In this document: positions 13,620 through 26,168 of the stretch, one piece after another | Position numbering within the stretch: the first letter of the stretch is position 1 | Layout of the letters: each line of letters begins with the position of its first letter | From: Ooceraea biroi | Lineage: Eukaryota > Arthropoda > Insecta > Hymenoptera > Formicidae | Direction of reading: 5' to 3' | NCBI RefSeq assembly: GCF_003672135.1 | Contig: NC_039506.1 | Coordinates: forward strand, 21,298,497-21,362,496 | DNA length: 64,000 nucleotides | The notes under the pieces: model-generated | Told to the model about the DNA's origin: nothing | The model's database searches: none | The model's input: only the letters and a program-made list of their open reading frames with translations | Translations under genes and position numbers: made by a program

Positions 13620-13767
13620 AACGACACATTGAAATCACTTTGGGACGTCAGCCGACTTCGCGACGTGCCCCGCGAGCACCCCTCCTGCGCCCTTTTAACG
13701 CCACTCCCGGACCGGAAGTGACAACCTCGATGACGGGTTTATGGTGACGCTCGGCTCGACCGAGGGA

Positions 13768-13771
<4 letters not shown>

Positions 13772-13807
<36 letters not shown>
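13772..13807 (+). repeat. (GA)18 microsatellite, left arm
   Basis: This is a pure GA array of 18 units, preceded by interrupted GAGGGAGAGG-type sequence. Its partner in the right arm, at 27077-27110, has 17 units. Arrays of this length usually change quickly, so a one-unit difference suggests a recent common origin or homogenisation of the arms. Confidence 0.95.
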
Positions 13808-13809
<2 letters not shown>

Positions 13810-14716
13810 CGGTCCTGGACCCGCTTTTAAAGCGTCGATCTTAATAAATGACAGTGGCGCGCGAGGAAAATCAAAGTGGAAGTTCTCCGCGACTACCCGT
13901 GGACTTTTATCGGCGATTTTTCTTCGTTCCGGTGAATTGACGTATTGCGTGATGGCACGAGCTCGGACAGTCTCTGATCGTCGCGATGACCGACGGTTGA
14001 CTCGATCGGATTTGTGAAAAGAAATAAACGTCCGAAGATACGCACGCAAGATTATACAGGAGAGTCGATACTCCCACCCGCGATTCTCGCTCATCACATC
14101 CATGAACGTACGAGAGTCAATATCGAGATCAGTGAGAGAAAATCTCTTTTCCGGCAACAGTCTTCATGAGATGGAGAAACGGACGCATGATTGTCTCTCT
14201 CTTTCTTCCTCTGCCTCTCAACCTGAAAGCGTATCTCTGCGTCCCGTCCGTTTCTACGTTAATAGTATGCATTTATTCGGAGACGCGGAATTAGAGCAGG
14301 GATTGCGTCCGCAAGCGGAAGTGGGCACGCTCGCCGTTTGAAAATCGCTGAGCAAGACGCTTTTGAATTATTCAATCTCGCGGCGATGGAAAAGCGTCAC
14401 CTTCCGGTCCCAGCCCTTCCCATCGCCTCGACAGTCCTCCTCTTGTGGAAACGATAAACCTAATATCTTCGAGCCTAGCTGCGCCGACTGGCTCTACTTT
14501 CAACCCTCGATCTTCCTCCATCGGCCACTCACCGCGGCGAGCCAAATTTCGCCGAAGTTACTTCAGTTTTTTCTATGCTCCGAATGGAAGGTATCGGCTC
14601 CACGGATATTGAGCTCCACGAGTGCATAATCTAACGATCGAACCTTAATACACACGACAAACGGGACGATCAATATCCCGCAGCAATTTCAATTCGATGA
14701 GTAAAATAATGGTCTA

Positions 14717-14945
14717 TCGTCTATAAGATAATACCAATGCAACTGACGCGATTAACATCAAATAGTCATTACTCATAGAAACTTTTGAAATAAGATTATT
14801 AGGATAATTGTTAGGTAAGGATGAGAGACAGAGAATGTTCCATAAACTCCCTTCTATCCGCCAAAAATATCCAGTGTGCACAATTGATGCGCATTTTTAA
14901 ATACAAAATCGTCTATAAGATAATACCGATGTAACTGATGCGATT
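14717..14945 (+). repeat. Spaced 37-bp direct repeat, left arm
   Basis: Two 37-bp copies occur at 14717-14753 and 14909-14945, 192 bp apart. Both begin TCGTCTATAAGATAATACC and end GCGATT. They differ at three positions, all transitions. Mirror copies lie at 26132-26168 and 25940-25976 in the right arm, giving four copies in the window. No known element or RNA family is recognised; a duplicated regulatory site or a small dispersed repeat fits. Confidence 0.85.
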
Positions 14946-16661
14946 TCGGAAACCGCTCAGTGCGTGCATGCGTAACATCGTGCTCGCAGACGACGTATCG
15001 CCAATCTGCTTGCTCACGCCTACATTACTTCTCGTGCGAAAATAATTGACGCGATACCGTAACGACGCGACGGGCGGAACTTCTCGCGCGACTCGTCGCC
15101 GATAATTTCCGCGCTGATGCACCCGCGTGCGAGTAGCGCAGAGTGGAGCTGCAGCAGCGATGCAAGTAACCGCGACCTACGACGCGCATCTCTACGTGGT
15201 CAAAAGCCGGTCAGATTCAATTACGAGGCAGTTTAATAATTCGCCACAAGCCGAGTCACGTACCGTGCCGAGACAAGGGTCCGTCCCATCCTCCGATTTG
15301 CCAGAGTTGCGAACTTGTTTTTGAGCTTGCCGCTCGCATCGCCGCTGCAACTCCTGTGATACACGGCCGCGTTTGCGGAAATTCTGGCCGCAATTTTCCG
15401 CTCTCCGCTACTTTCCTGAAACCGATTGCGCGATTACTCGCGCAAACGTGCATAAAAACGTTTTTATTCCCGCCGTTTGCACTCGCGCATTCTAAAGCGT
15501 TCGCTCATAGAAAGTTAAACGATGCATTCTCCTAATTCAGGCTTCTTCTCGTGTTCTCAGTATTGTTTTCTTTGTTATATGTAGTAGATATCTTCCTAGT
15601 TTATCAATGTACTTTTTTTCGTTTGTTTCATGTGCTCCTGAAACGCGACGTTCCGCACAGCACGCTAATAAACTCTCCGCTCGACTTTAACTCAACTCTG
15701 ATATCGACAGTAGATTAACTGTCGCGTGTCTCGCTTATCCAGGCCGAACGAATGCACAGGTGCTGAACGTATATTTCCCGCGTCGACGTGAATTTCGTAC
15801 GAGAACGAATCGCACGCGGAACCTCGCCGAATTGAATGCGCTCGCGGATTGAGAGTCATCGCGAGTACTCGTCCCGCGGACAGCGATGGTCCTCTGAAAT
15901 TCGCGAGCGATCGGTTCTTATCCAGACAAAATATCTCCTCGTCGCAGCTCGTTCAGCATATATTCACACACTAACTCTCGCTTGGGACGAGCAAGAACGA
16001 ATTTAAACCCCTCCAGCGAGACGTCGAGGGTGTAAATCCTCGGCCGTCGCGATGAAAAGTCGCGAGCTGCGGCGCCGATAACATTGATACGTCAGCGAGT
16101 CCGCGCTTACGATTTTTTTGCGGATCACCGAAGCGCGTATCTGTAACGGTAGATTTCCATTCCCCTTTCTGTATCTCTCTTCCTCTTTCTCTCTCTTTCC
16201 CCTCTTCATCGCATAATAATGCAGTTGTCGGGTTTTTACCGCGCCCGTCGTCTCCGGAAAGTGCGCGTCCGGGTATGAGTGAGTGCGTGAACGCGCGGCA
16301 AAGGGAATATCAACGGGTCCCATCTATGCGTGAAAAATGACAGCGATGTATCAAACGGCGCGGTCATTAATCATCGTCCTTGCGCGAGCGGCATCGTCGC
16401 GACGCCGAGGAGGTCCTTTCGACGCCTGCCTACCCCGCCAGCGAAATCCGTTCCGCCAGTCGTGCCGAAATCCAGCCGAAGCCCACCGTTCCGCAACGCT
16501 TGGCAAAATAGAGAGGTGGAGGTTGAAGCGCTACTTCGCTACCTCTTTGCAAGCGCCGATGGCAAAGGGAGGACAGACAGGCGGACACTAATAGATAGCT
16601 GCGTTTACATGTAGCTCTGAGATTGATGATCTTGTTCTGCTCGACTTGATGAAATAATAGT

Positions 16662-16679
16662 AATAAATAAATAAATAAA
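16662..16679 (+). repeat. (TAAA)n microsatellite, left arm
   Basis: About four and a half TAAA units. The partner (TTTA)n run in the right arm is at 24206-24223 and has the same length. Confidence 0.9.
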
Positions 16680-17347
16680 CGCTGTTATATTCCGCGACGC
16701 ATCTCGCAGTACCTCGCTCATTACGTAGCAATTCGATCTTTCTCTTAGATTCGATCGTTGTCAGTTTCACAGCGGTTAATTGGTGCACCTTCGGCGACAT
16801 TTAAACGGCTCTATATCGATATACATAAAAGCTCCCATTGATAAATTAAATAAAACACCGAGTCAACGGCGCGTCGTTTAGCGCGAATTTGTTCAGTTTA
16901 ATTAATCCCGACAGTGCACACAGGCAGAACAAGCATCGCCGCAATACCCCGGCAGTAGTTTGCTGTTGCTGTTCGCAGTTGTGTCAACAGGATTCATATC
17001 TGAGCACATTACGATTCAGCGTCCGCGGAACGTCGGATTACGCGCGGAGTGCGCGCGTGTGTTCTTTCTCGACTCTTTTTTTTCTATATCGAATAACGGT
17101 GCGAACGCCAGTGAAAGAGAACAATGCGCGATGCGTCGGCGTATCGTAGCGGCGCAATGCGTTTAGATATCCATGAAAAATATAAAAAAATCACCCACGA
17201 GCGAAGGAGAACGAGGAGGTGCGAGCGAGAGGGAAAACGGGTTGCTTTGTCCCATTGTGTCGTTACCTCGTTAATGACACCGTTTTTGCACGCTCGCGAT
17301 CGCTCGGCCGCGCTGTCGTTCGTACTTGCCTCAAAAGCGCGTCGGCC

Positions 17348-17373
17348 GCACGCACGCACTCACGCACGCATGC
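17348..17373 (+). repeat. CGCA-type tetranucleotide run, left arm
   Basis: Imperfect CGCA/CACG units ending in GCATGC. The mirror copy lies at about 23514-23539. The alternating purine-pyrimidine pattern could favour Z-DNA. No coding value. Confidence 0.8.
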
Positions 17374-18135
17374 ATTGATGACAGTGCATTCACGCGCGTG
17401 CAGGCAGGCACGCTGATGTCATTATAAACGAGCGAGCGAGTGGATCCGCACTCAATTTGTTTGATATCCTCGCCACGTATAATCGACGAACACTTTTCCC
17501 ACCACACGAATATACCTACATACATACACAGAGAGACGCGTACCCCATCCCAACTACATCCACCAGCACGACACGCCACTTTGTCATCGTAATACGGTCC
17601 TACGGGGACCCTCCCGATACCTCTGAGGAAAGCGACCCCGCAAAAAGTGCGCGTCCTCAGCACTGTGAGAGTTTCTCGACGAGGATCCCATCGAGGATGC
17701 GCTCCGCGACCGGTACACGGGGATCCGCTCGGTGAACGAGGCTTAAACGCTCTACATCGGGGGTGACGATCGCCACTTAAATATCATGATTCGCCGTTTT
17801 CACCCTATACGTGTGCGTACGAGTTCTTTCTTCCTCGCCTGCGTCATCATTTAATGACGTTACACTGCGTTTAAGAGCGTAGAGACATCCACCGGCGAGT
17901 ACTACGCGACGCTACGCTACGCGCGACGATCGTGATTTCGCAGAGATTTTTTCAGCAGAATGGAAAGTGTTCGCATCTCTCTTACAATTAGTTTGAAACA
18001 TTATTTAATCACGCGCTGTCATTTAACTGTTCTATACAACGAGTCTGCACAACTGCGCTCGTAGCACTCGTCGGGAACTCGCGAGAAGCAAAGTTTGATA
18101 ACGAATCGCGAGGAGGAAACTCCTTGAAAGCCCCG

Positions 18136-18174
18136 CGAAATTCCGACGCACTGATCCCGAACGTCGGAATTTCG
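18136..18174. repeat. Perfect 12-bp hairpin, left arm
   Basis: CGAAATTCCGAC (18136-18147) and its exact complement GTCGGAATTTCG (18163-18174) flank a 15-nt loop. The right-arm copy at 22718-22756 keeps both stem halves and the loop length. No downstream U-run or RNA gene is associated; it may be a structured RNA element, a protein-binding dyad or chance. Confidence 0.85.
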
Positions 18175-19047
18175 AGGATAATCGCGATAATGATCCCCCG
18201 CGTGGCGTCGCCTCGCAATGCTCTCGCTTCGACGCAGTCTTGACAAACGTGGAGGAAGGCACACGGACGAACAGGAGGGTGGCACGCGCGCGGGGGTGCG
18301 AGGAGGGTGTAAATAAGGGGTATCCCACTGTGCCCGGAGCTTGGACTTATCAGATGGCGGTCATGTAAACCGATTCTGGAGAGATAAAAGCCCGGCGTCC
18401 ACCAGCCCGGCGTCGTTGCGGCGCTCGCGTGGGTACACGCACATCCGCGCACGTCCTTGTGAAGGTGCACGTCCACCGATACGGATACACCGACGACGTC
18501 CGCTGGTAACACGAAATGAATGATGATTCATGCCGCACGCGAGCGATTTCACGTCGTGTTCCCGTATTCTTTACCGACGTAACGGGGGGTAAGTGGGGAA
18601 TAATATGCCGTCATTTGGTCTTCGTGCAACAGGGAGCTAACTCCCGCGAACCCCCAATCGATACACGTCGCCGTGTGTCGCGTGTGCTTCGCGGCTTTTT
18701 CTCCGGTCTTTCCACCGAGACTGCTGTTTCTCGATGCGCATCTTCATTTTCCGAGTGACACATCGATCGTTGTTCGTGGGGAAGCGTGGAAAAAAGATTA
18801 TTGATCGTCCATTGATTTGCGGCGTCGTACATTAATCTCGATGTTACGTACTCTTCGCGATGCATAAGGGCCAAAATTATTCGCAAATCACCGAAGGAAG
18901 GATCATCCGTCAGCAATACGTGATTACGCATGTTATACGCGTGATGAGTTACGTAATGCATTATACATCACGACGTTGTGTATTATAGATTACGTAATTT
19001 CGAATATCAATACGGTCACTAACGTGGTTGGTCGGCAGACCGGTTTT

Positions 19048-19072
19048 AGGCCTCAATAAACGATTGAGGCCT
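19048..19072. repeat. Perfect 10-bp hairpin with 5-nt loop, left arm
   Basis: AGGCCTCAAT (19048-19057), loop AAACG, ATTGAGGCCT (19063-19072). The right-arm copy at 21825-21849 is perfect as well, with the loop complemented. The stem is too short for a typical microRNA precursor. Confidence 0.88.
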
Positions 19073-20341
19073 GCGAGAATGCACGTCAATTATCGTTCGC
19101 ATTTATATTCGGCCGCATTTTAATGCACACGCTGGCTGGTACCACATCCGCCGTCGCGGCGGCCGTCGCGACAATGCAGCATTAAAACGCGAACGTACCC
19201 GTCGAATTAACGTGCCGGGAGAGTAACGTTTCCGCGGCACGCTTACAAACGCGGAAACGATTGGCATCGTGGCGTATGTCGCGTTAACGTAGCTCGTCGA
19301 CAATACTGCAAAAAGGAAAAATTAATGAAAATGCTAGACAACGAGCGACATTTCCGTGGCGCTTTCCGGATGGAACGCGTTTTCGCGATGCACCGAAGAA
19401 GACATATTATGCAGAGCAGAGCTCGTTACGTAATTCTCGAAAAATGTAACATTCGGGGACAGAAATCGATCTTGGTTTCTCATGGAAGATTCCCCCTCTC
19501 GCCCGCCGGTGGGAATGCACCGACTAACGTCGACGCGACACGACACGACGTCTGGAAGAAGAACGTAAGGTATTCGCGTTTACCCTCGACTTACCTAATG
19601 CTACGACCCCAAGAGCTTCATTACAAATAGACGATGCACTCCTCGCGATTACAAAGGGGCAGATGAGGAGAGAGGGCGAGAGTGTACAGAGGGCGAAAGA
19701 GAGAGATACCGCGCCGCAAAAGGAGAGATCATGGAGCGAGGCATCGGATGATTCTACTTGGCCTGATCTCCGTCTCTCCGAGAGAGATTCTGTTCCGAGA
19801 GATTAGGTAGACCGGCAATCTCGCGAGCAGGAAGCCGTGAATGTTTAACGTCGCTCGCGATGCCGCAAACCCACAAGCGCGTTTTTAACGATGCAGCCTT
19901 TTATGCGAGCTTGGCGTCCCGCTTGTGCGCGTACACGAGAACGCGGTAATTAATCGCTAATGTGTCGGCCGCGTCCGTAAACCAATTAACGTGCAGTGTG
20001 CAGGAAAGCGGAGGTCTAAAGAACGAGGATCAATAATCTACGAAAAAATCTGCGAGTAAGAGGGAGCGATGAAACATCGGAGGAAAAGTACGGTTGCCAC
20101 GATTTAGTGGGAATTGCGAGAGCCATTTTGGGCAGTCGGAACAAAGGTTCCGCAGCTGCATAATCACGCAATTACTTTACTTTTGACGGAAAGTTTAATA
20201 TGCAAAGAATAATAATCGCATTCTTTCTGGTGCGCGCTCCACCCGCGCAAATTATTCCGCCTTGGAAGCGTCAAGTACGTAACAAAAATGTGAGCACGAC
20301 GGGAAAATCGATTAGATTAGAGGCACGTTGCTATTATAAAA

Positions 20342-20557
20342 GGGAAGATTAAAAACCCACCCGACTCTTCGCTGCTATTACCAGAGGGATGATCAAAAGG
20401 GCATTCCGCCGACGTATGAGCTACCCTTAACGAACTTTCGAAATAATTACCAGCCGAGGATTAATTATGTTCACTTTAACGAAGAGTATATCAATTTTAT
20501 CCTTGGGAACTCCGTGCCAAAGGCCCGCGAAAAGTTTCAGCATCAAATAAAATTACG
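20342..20557. other. Unique 216-bp spacer between palindrome arms
   Basis: The inverted identity stops abruptly on both sides. The last shared word is CTATTATAAAA at 20331-20341, with its complement TTTTATAATAG at 20558-20568. The 216 bp between are single-copy in this window and would form the loop if the arms paired. A short inverted repeat, ACTCTTCG at 20364-20371 and CGAAGAGT at 20480-20487, could make a small stem within the loop. There is no meaningful open frame and no transposon end. Confidence 0.93.
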
Positions 20558-21824
20558 TTTTATAATAGCAACGTGCCTCTAATCTAATCGATTTTCCCCG
20601 TCGTGCTCACATTTTTGTTACGTACTTGACGCTTCCAAGGCGGAATAATTTGCGCGGGTGGAGCGCGCACCAGAAAGAATGCGATTATTATTCTTTGCAT
20701 ATTAAACTTTCCGTCAAAAGTAAAGTAATTGCGTGATTATGCAGCTGCGGAACCTTTGTCCGACTGCCCAAAATGGCTCTCGCAATTCCCACTAAATCGT
20801 GGCAACCGTACTTTTCCTCCGATGTTTCATCGCTCCCTCTTACTCGCAGATTTTTTCGTAGATTATTGATCCTCGTTCTTTAGACCTCCGCTTTCCTGCA
20901 CACTGCACGTTAATTGGTTTACGGACGCGGCCGACACATTAGCGATTAATTACCGCGTTCTCGTGTACGCGCACAAGCGGGACGCCAAGCTCGCATAAAA
21001 GGCTGCATCGTTAAAAACGCGCTTGTGGGTTTGCGGCATCGCGAGCGACGTTAAACATTCACGGCTTCCTGCTCGCGAGATTGCCGGTCTACCTAATCTC
21101 TCGGAACAGAATCTCTCTCGGAGAGACGGAGATCAGGCCAAGTAGAATCATCCGATGCCTCGCTCCATGATCTCTCCTCTTACGGCGCGGTATCTCTCTC
21201 TTTCGTCCTCTGTACACTCTCGCCCTCTCTCCTCATCTGCCCCTTTGTAATCGCGAGGAGTGCATCGTCTATTTGTAATGAAGCTCTTGGGGTCGTAGCA
21301 TTAGGTAAGTCGAGGGTAAACGCAAATACCTTACGTTCTTCTTCCAGACGTCGTGTCGTGTCGCGTCGACGTTAGTCGGTGCATTCCCACCGGCGGGCGA
21401 GAGGGGGAATCTTCCATGAGAAACCAAATCGATTTCTGTCCCCGAATGTTACATTTTCGAGAATTACGTAACGAGCTCTGCTCTGCATAATATGTCTTCT
21501 TCGGTGCATCGCGAAAACGCGTTCCATCCCGGAAAGCGCCACGGAAATGTCGCTCGTTGTCTAGCATTTCATTAATTTTTCCTTTTTGCAGTATTGTCGA
21601 CGAGCTACGTTAACGCGACATACGCCACGATGCCAATCGTTTCCGCGTTTGTAAGCGTGCCGCGGAAACGTTACTCTCCCGGCACGTTAATTCGACGGGT
21701 ACGTTCGCGTTTTAATGCTGCATTGTCGCGACGGCCGCCGCGACGGCGGATGTGGTACCAGCCAGCGTGTGCATTAAAATGCGGCCGAATATAAATGCGA
21801 ACGATAATTGACGTGCATTCTCGC

Positions 21825-21849
21825 AGGCCTCAATCGTTTATTGAGGCCT
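21825..21849. repeat. Perfect 10-bp hairpin, right arm
   Basis: Mirror copy of the hairpin at 19048-19072. The stem halves are at 21825-21834 and 21840-21849, with loop CGTTT. Confidence 0.88.
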
Positions 21850-22717
21850 AAAACCGGTCTGCCGACCAACCACGTTAGTGACCGTATTGATATTCGAAAT
21901 TACGTAATCTATAATACACAACGTCTGATGTATAATGCATTACGTAACTCATCACGCGTATAACATGCGTAATCACGTATTGCTGACGGATGATCCTTCC
22001 TTCGGTGATTTGCGAATAATTTTGGCCCTTATGCATCGCGAAGAGTACGTAACATCGAGATTAATGTACGATGCCGCAAATCAATGGACGATCAATAATC
22101 TTTTTTCCACGCTTCCCCACGAACGACGATCGATGTGTCACTCGGAAAATGAAGATGCGCATCGAGAAACAGCAGTCTCGGTGGAAAGACCGGAGAAAAA
22201 GCCGCGAAGCACACGCGACACACGGCGACGTGTATCGATTGGGGTTCGCGGAGTTAGCTCCCTGTTGCACGAAGACCAAATGACGGCATATTATTCCCCA
22301 CTTACCCCCCGTTACGTCGGTAAAGAATACGGGAACACGACGTGAAATCGCTCGCGTGCGGCATGAATCATCATTCATTTCGTGTTACCAGCGGACGTCG
22401 TCGGTGTATCCGTATCGGTGGACGTGCACCTTCACAAGGACGTGCGCGGATGTGCGTGTACCCACGCGAGCGCCGCAACGACGCCGGCTGGTGGACGCCG
22501 GGCTTTTATCTCTCCAGAATCGGTTTACATGACCGCCATCTGATAAGTCCAAGCTCCGGGCACAGTGGGATACCCCTTATTTACACCCTCCTCGCACCCC
22601 CGCGCGCGTGCCACCCTCCTGTTCGTCCGTGTGCCTTCCTCCACGTTTGTCAAGACTGCGTCGAAGCGAGAGCATTGCGAGGCGACGCCACGCGGGGATC
22701 ATTATCGCGATTATCCT

Positions 22718-22756
22718 CGAAATTCCGACGTTCGGGATCAGTGCGTCGGAATTTCG
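22718..22756. repeat. Perfect 12-bp hairpin, right arm
   Basis: Mirror copy of the hairpin at 18136-18174. The stem halves are at 22718-22729 and 22745-22756, with a 15-nt loop. Both stem halves are unchanged although single-base indels are common in the surrounding few hundred bases. Confidence 0.85.
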
Positions 22757-25700
22757 CGGGGCTTTCAAGGAGTTTCCTCCTCGCGATTCGTTATCAAACT
22801 TGCTTCTCGCGAGTTCCCGACGAGTGCTACGAGCGCAGTTGTGCAGACTCGTTGTATAGAACAGTTAAATGACAGCGCGTGATTAAATAATGTTTCAAAC
22901 TAATTGTAAGAGAGATGCGAACACTTTCCATTCTGCTGAAAAAATCTCTGCGAAATACGATCGTCGCGCGTAGCGTAGCGTCGCGTAGTACTCGCCGGTG
23001 GATGTCTCTACGCTCTTAAACGCAGTGTAACGTCATTAAATGATGACGCAGGCGAGGAAGAAAGAACTCGTACGCACACGTATAGGTGAAAACGGCGAAT
23101 CATGATATTTAAGTGGCGATCGTCACCCCCGATGTAGAGCGTTTAAGCCTCGTTCACCGAGCGATCCCCGTGTACCGGTCGCGGAGCGCATCCTCGATGG
23201 GATCCTCGTCGAGAAACTCTCACAGTGCTGAGGACGCGCACTTTTTGCGGGGTCGCTTTCCTCAGAGGTATCGGGAGGTCCCCGTAGGACCGTATTACGA
23301 TGACAAAGTGGCGTGTCGTGCTGGTGGATGTAGTTGGGATGGGGTACGCGTCTCTCTGTGTATGTATGTAGGTATATTCGTGTGGTGGGAAAAGTGTTCG
23401 TCGATTATACGTGGCGAGGATATCAAACAAATTGAGTGCGGATCCACTCGCTCGCTCGTTTATAATGACATCAGCGTGCCTGCCTGCACGCGCGTGAATG
23501 CACTGTCATCAATGCATGCGTGCGTGAGTGCGTGCGTGCGGCCGACGCGCTTTTGAGGCAAGTACGAACGACAGCGCGGCCGAGCGATCGCGAGCGTGCA
23601 AAAACGGTGTCATTAACGAGGTAACGACACAATGGGACAAAGCAACCCGTTTTCCCTCTCGCTCGCACCTCCTCGTTCTCCTTCGCTCGTGGGTGATTTT
23701 TTTATATTTTTCATGGATATCTAAACGCATTGCGCCGCTACGATACGCCGACGCATCGCGCATTGTTCTCTTTCACTGGCGTTCGCACCGTTATTCGATA
23801 TAGAAAAAAAAGAGTCGAGAAAGAACACACGCGCGCACTCCGCGCGTAATCCGACGTTCCGCGGACGCTGAATCGTAATGTGCTCAGATATGAATCCTGT
23901 TGACACAACTGCGAACAGCAACAGCAAACTACTGCCGGGTATTGCGGCGATGCTTGTTCTGCCTGTGTGCACTGTCGGATTAATTAAACTGAACAAATTC
24001 GCGCTAAACGACGCGCCGTTGACTCGGTGTTTTATTTAATTTATCAATGGGAGCTTTTATGTATATCGATATAGAGCCGTTTAAATGTCGCCGAAGGTGC
24101 ACCAATTAACCGCTGTGAAACTGACAACGATCGAATCTAAGAGAAAGATCGAATTGCTACGTAATGAGCGAGGTACTGCGAGATGCGTCGCGGAATATAA
24201 CAGCGTTTATTTATTTATTTATTACTATTATTTCATCAAGTCGAGCAGAACAAGATCATCAATCTCAGAGCTACATGTAAACGCAGCTATCTATTAGTGT
24301 CCGCCTGTCTGTCCTCCCTTTGCCATCGGCGCTTGCAAAGAGGTAGCGAAGTAGCGCTTCAACCTCCACCTCTCTATTTTGCCAAGCGTTGCGGAACGGT
24401 GGGCTTCGGCTGGATTTCGGCACGACTGGCGGAACGGATTTCGCTGGCGGGGTAGGCAGGCGTCGAAAGGACCTCCTCGGCGTCGCGACGATGCCGCTCG
24501 CGCAAGGACGATGATTAATGACCGCGCCGTTTGATACATCGCTGTCATTTTTCACGCATAGATGGGACCCGTTGATATTCCCTTTGCCGCGCGTTCACGC
24601 ACTCACTCATACCCGGACGCGCACTTTCCGGAGACGACGGGCGCGGTAAAAACCCGACAACTGCATTATTATGCGATGAAGAGGGGAAAGAGAGAGAAAG
24701 AGGAAGAGAGATACAGAAAGGGGAATGGAAATCTACCGTTACAGATACGCGCTTCGGTGATCCGCAAAAAAATCGTAAGCGCGGACTCGCTGACGTATCA
24801 ATGTTATCGGCGCCGCAGCTCGCGACTTTTCATCGCGACGGCCGAGGATTTACACCCTCGACGTCTCGCTGGAGGGGTTTAAATTCGTTCTTGCTCGTCC
24901 CAAGCGAGAGTTAGTGTGTGAATATATGCTGAACGAGCTGCGACGAGGAGATATTTTGTCTGGATAAGAACCGATCGCTCGCGAATTTCAGAGGACCATC
25001 GCTGTCCGCGGGACGAGTACTCGCGATGACTCTCAATCCGCGAGCGCATTCAATTCGGCGAGGTTCCGCGTGCGATTCGTTCTCGTACGAAATTCACGTC
25101 GACGCGGGAAATATACGTTCAGCACCTGTGCATTCGTTCGGCCTGGATAAGCGAGACACGCGACAGTTAATCTACTGTCGATATCAGAGTTGAGTTAAAG
25201 TCGAGCGGAGAGTTTATTAGCGTGCTGTGCGGAACGTCGCGTTTCAGGAGCACATGAAACAAACGAAAAAAAGTACATTGATAAACTAGGAAGATATCTA
25301 CTACATATAACAAAGAAAACAATACTGAGAACACGAGAAGAAGCCTGAATTAGGAGAATGCATCGTTTAACTTTCTATGAGCGAACGCTTTAGAATGCGC
25401 GAGTGCAAACGGCGGGAATAAAAACGTTTTTATGCACGTTTGCGCGAGTAATCGCGCAATCGGTTTCAGGAAAGTAGCGGAGAGCGGAAAATTGCGGCCA
25501 GAATTTCCGCAAACGCGGCCGTGTATCACAGGAGTTGCAGCGGCGATGCGAGCGGCAAGCTCAAAAACAAGTTCGCAACTCTGGCAAATCGGAGGATGGG
25601 ACGGACCCTTGTCTCGGCACGGTACGTGACTCGGCTTGTGGCGAATTATTAAACTGCCTCGTAATTGAATCTGACCGGCTTTTGACCACGTAGAGATGCG

Positions 25701-25939
25701 CGTCGTAGGTCGCGGTTACTTGCATCGCTGCTGCAGCTCCACTCTGCGCTACTCGCACGCGGGTGCATCAGCGCGGAAATTATCGGCGACGAGTCGCGCG
25801 AGAAGTTCCGCCCGTCGCGTCGTTACGGTATCGCGTCAATTATTTTCGCACGAGAAGTAATGTAGGCGTGAGCAAGCAGATTGGCGATACGTCGTCTGCG
25901 AGCACGATGTTACGCATGCACGCACTGAGCGGTTTCCGA

Positions 25940-26168
25940 AATCGCATCAGTTACATCGGTATTATCTTATAGACGATTTTGTATTTAAAAATGCGCATCA
26001 ATTGTGCACACTGGATATTTTTGGCGGATAGAAGGGAGTTTATGGAACATTCTCTGTCTCTCATCCTTACCTAACAATTATCCTAATAATCTTATTTCAA
26101 AAGTTTCTATGAGTAATGACTATTTGATGTTAATCGCGTCAGTTGCATTGGTATTATCTTATAGACGA
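25940..26168 (-). repeat. Spaced 37-bp direct repeat, right arm
   Basis: These are the mirror copies of the left-arm pair, at 25940-25976 and 26132-26168 on the minus strand. The same three transitions separate the two copies, so the internal duplication predates the formation of the palindrome. Confidence 0.85.

Larger units (their letters stand above)
7974..20341 (+). repeat. Left arm of giant palindrome
   Basis: The arm is 12,368 bp of complex, mostly non-repetitive DNA with no recognised gene. It contains an interrupted pyrimidine patch (about 8563-8610), a pyrimidine tract (13563-13619), a (GA)18 array (13772-13807), two copies of a 37-bp repeat (14717-14753 and 14909-14945), a (TAAA)n run (16662-16679), a CGCA-type run (17348-17373) and perfect hairpins at 18136-18174 and 19048-19072. 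The longest open frame (254 codons, 10616-11380) is frameshifted in the other arm, which argues against coding function. I saw no tRNA or rRNA. Confidence 0.95.

Noticed and set aside
26041..26110. Telomere-type TTAGG/CCTAA repeats
   Set aside because: Only isolated CCTAA words occur here and elsewhere in the window; no tandem array is present.
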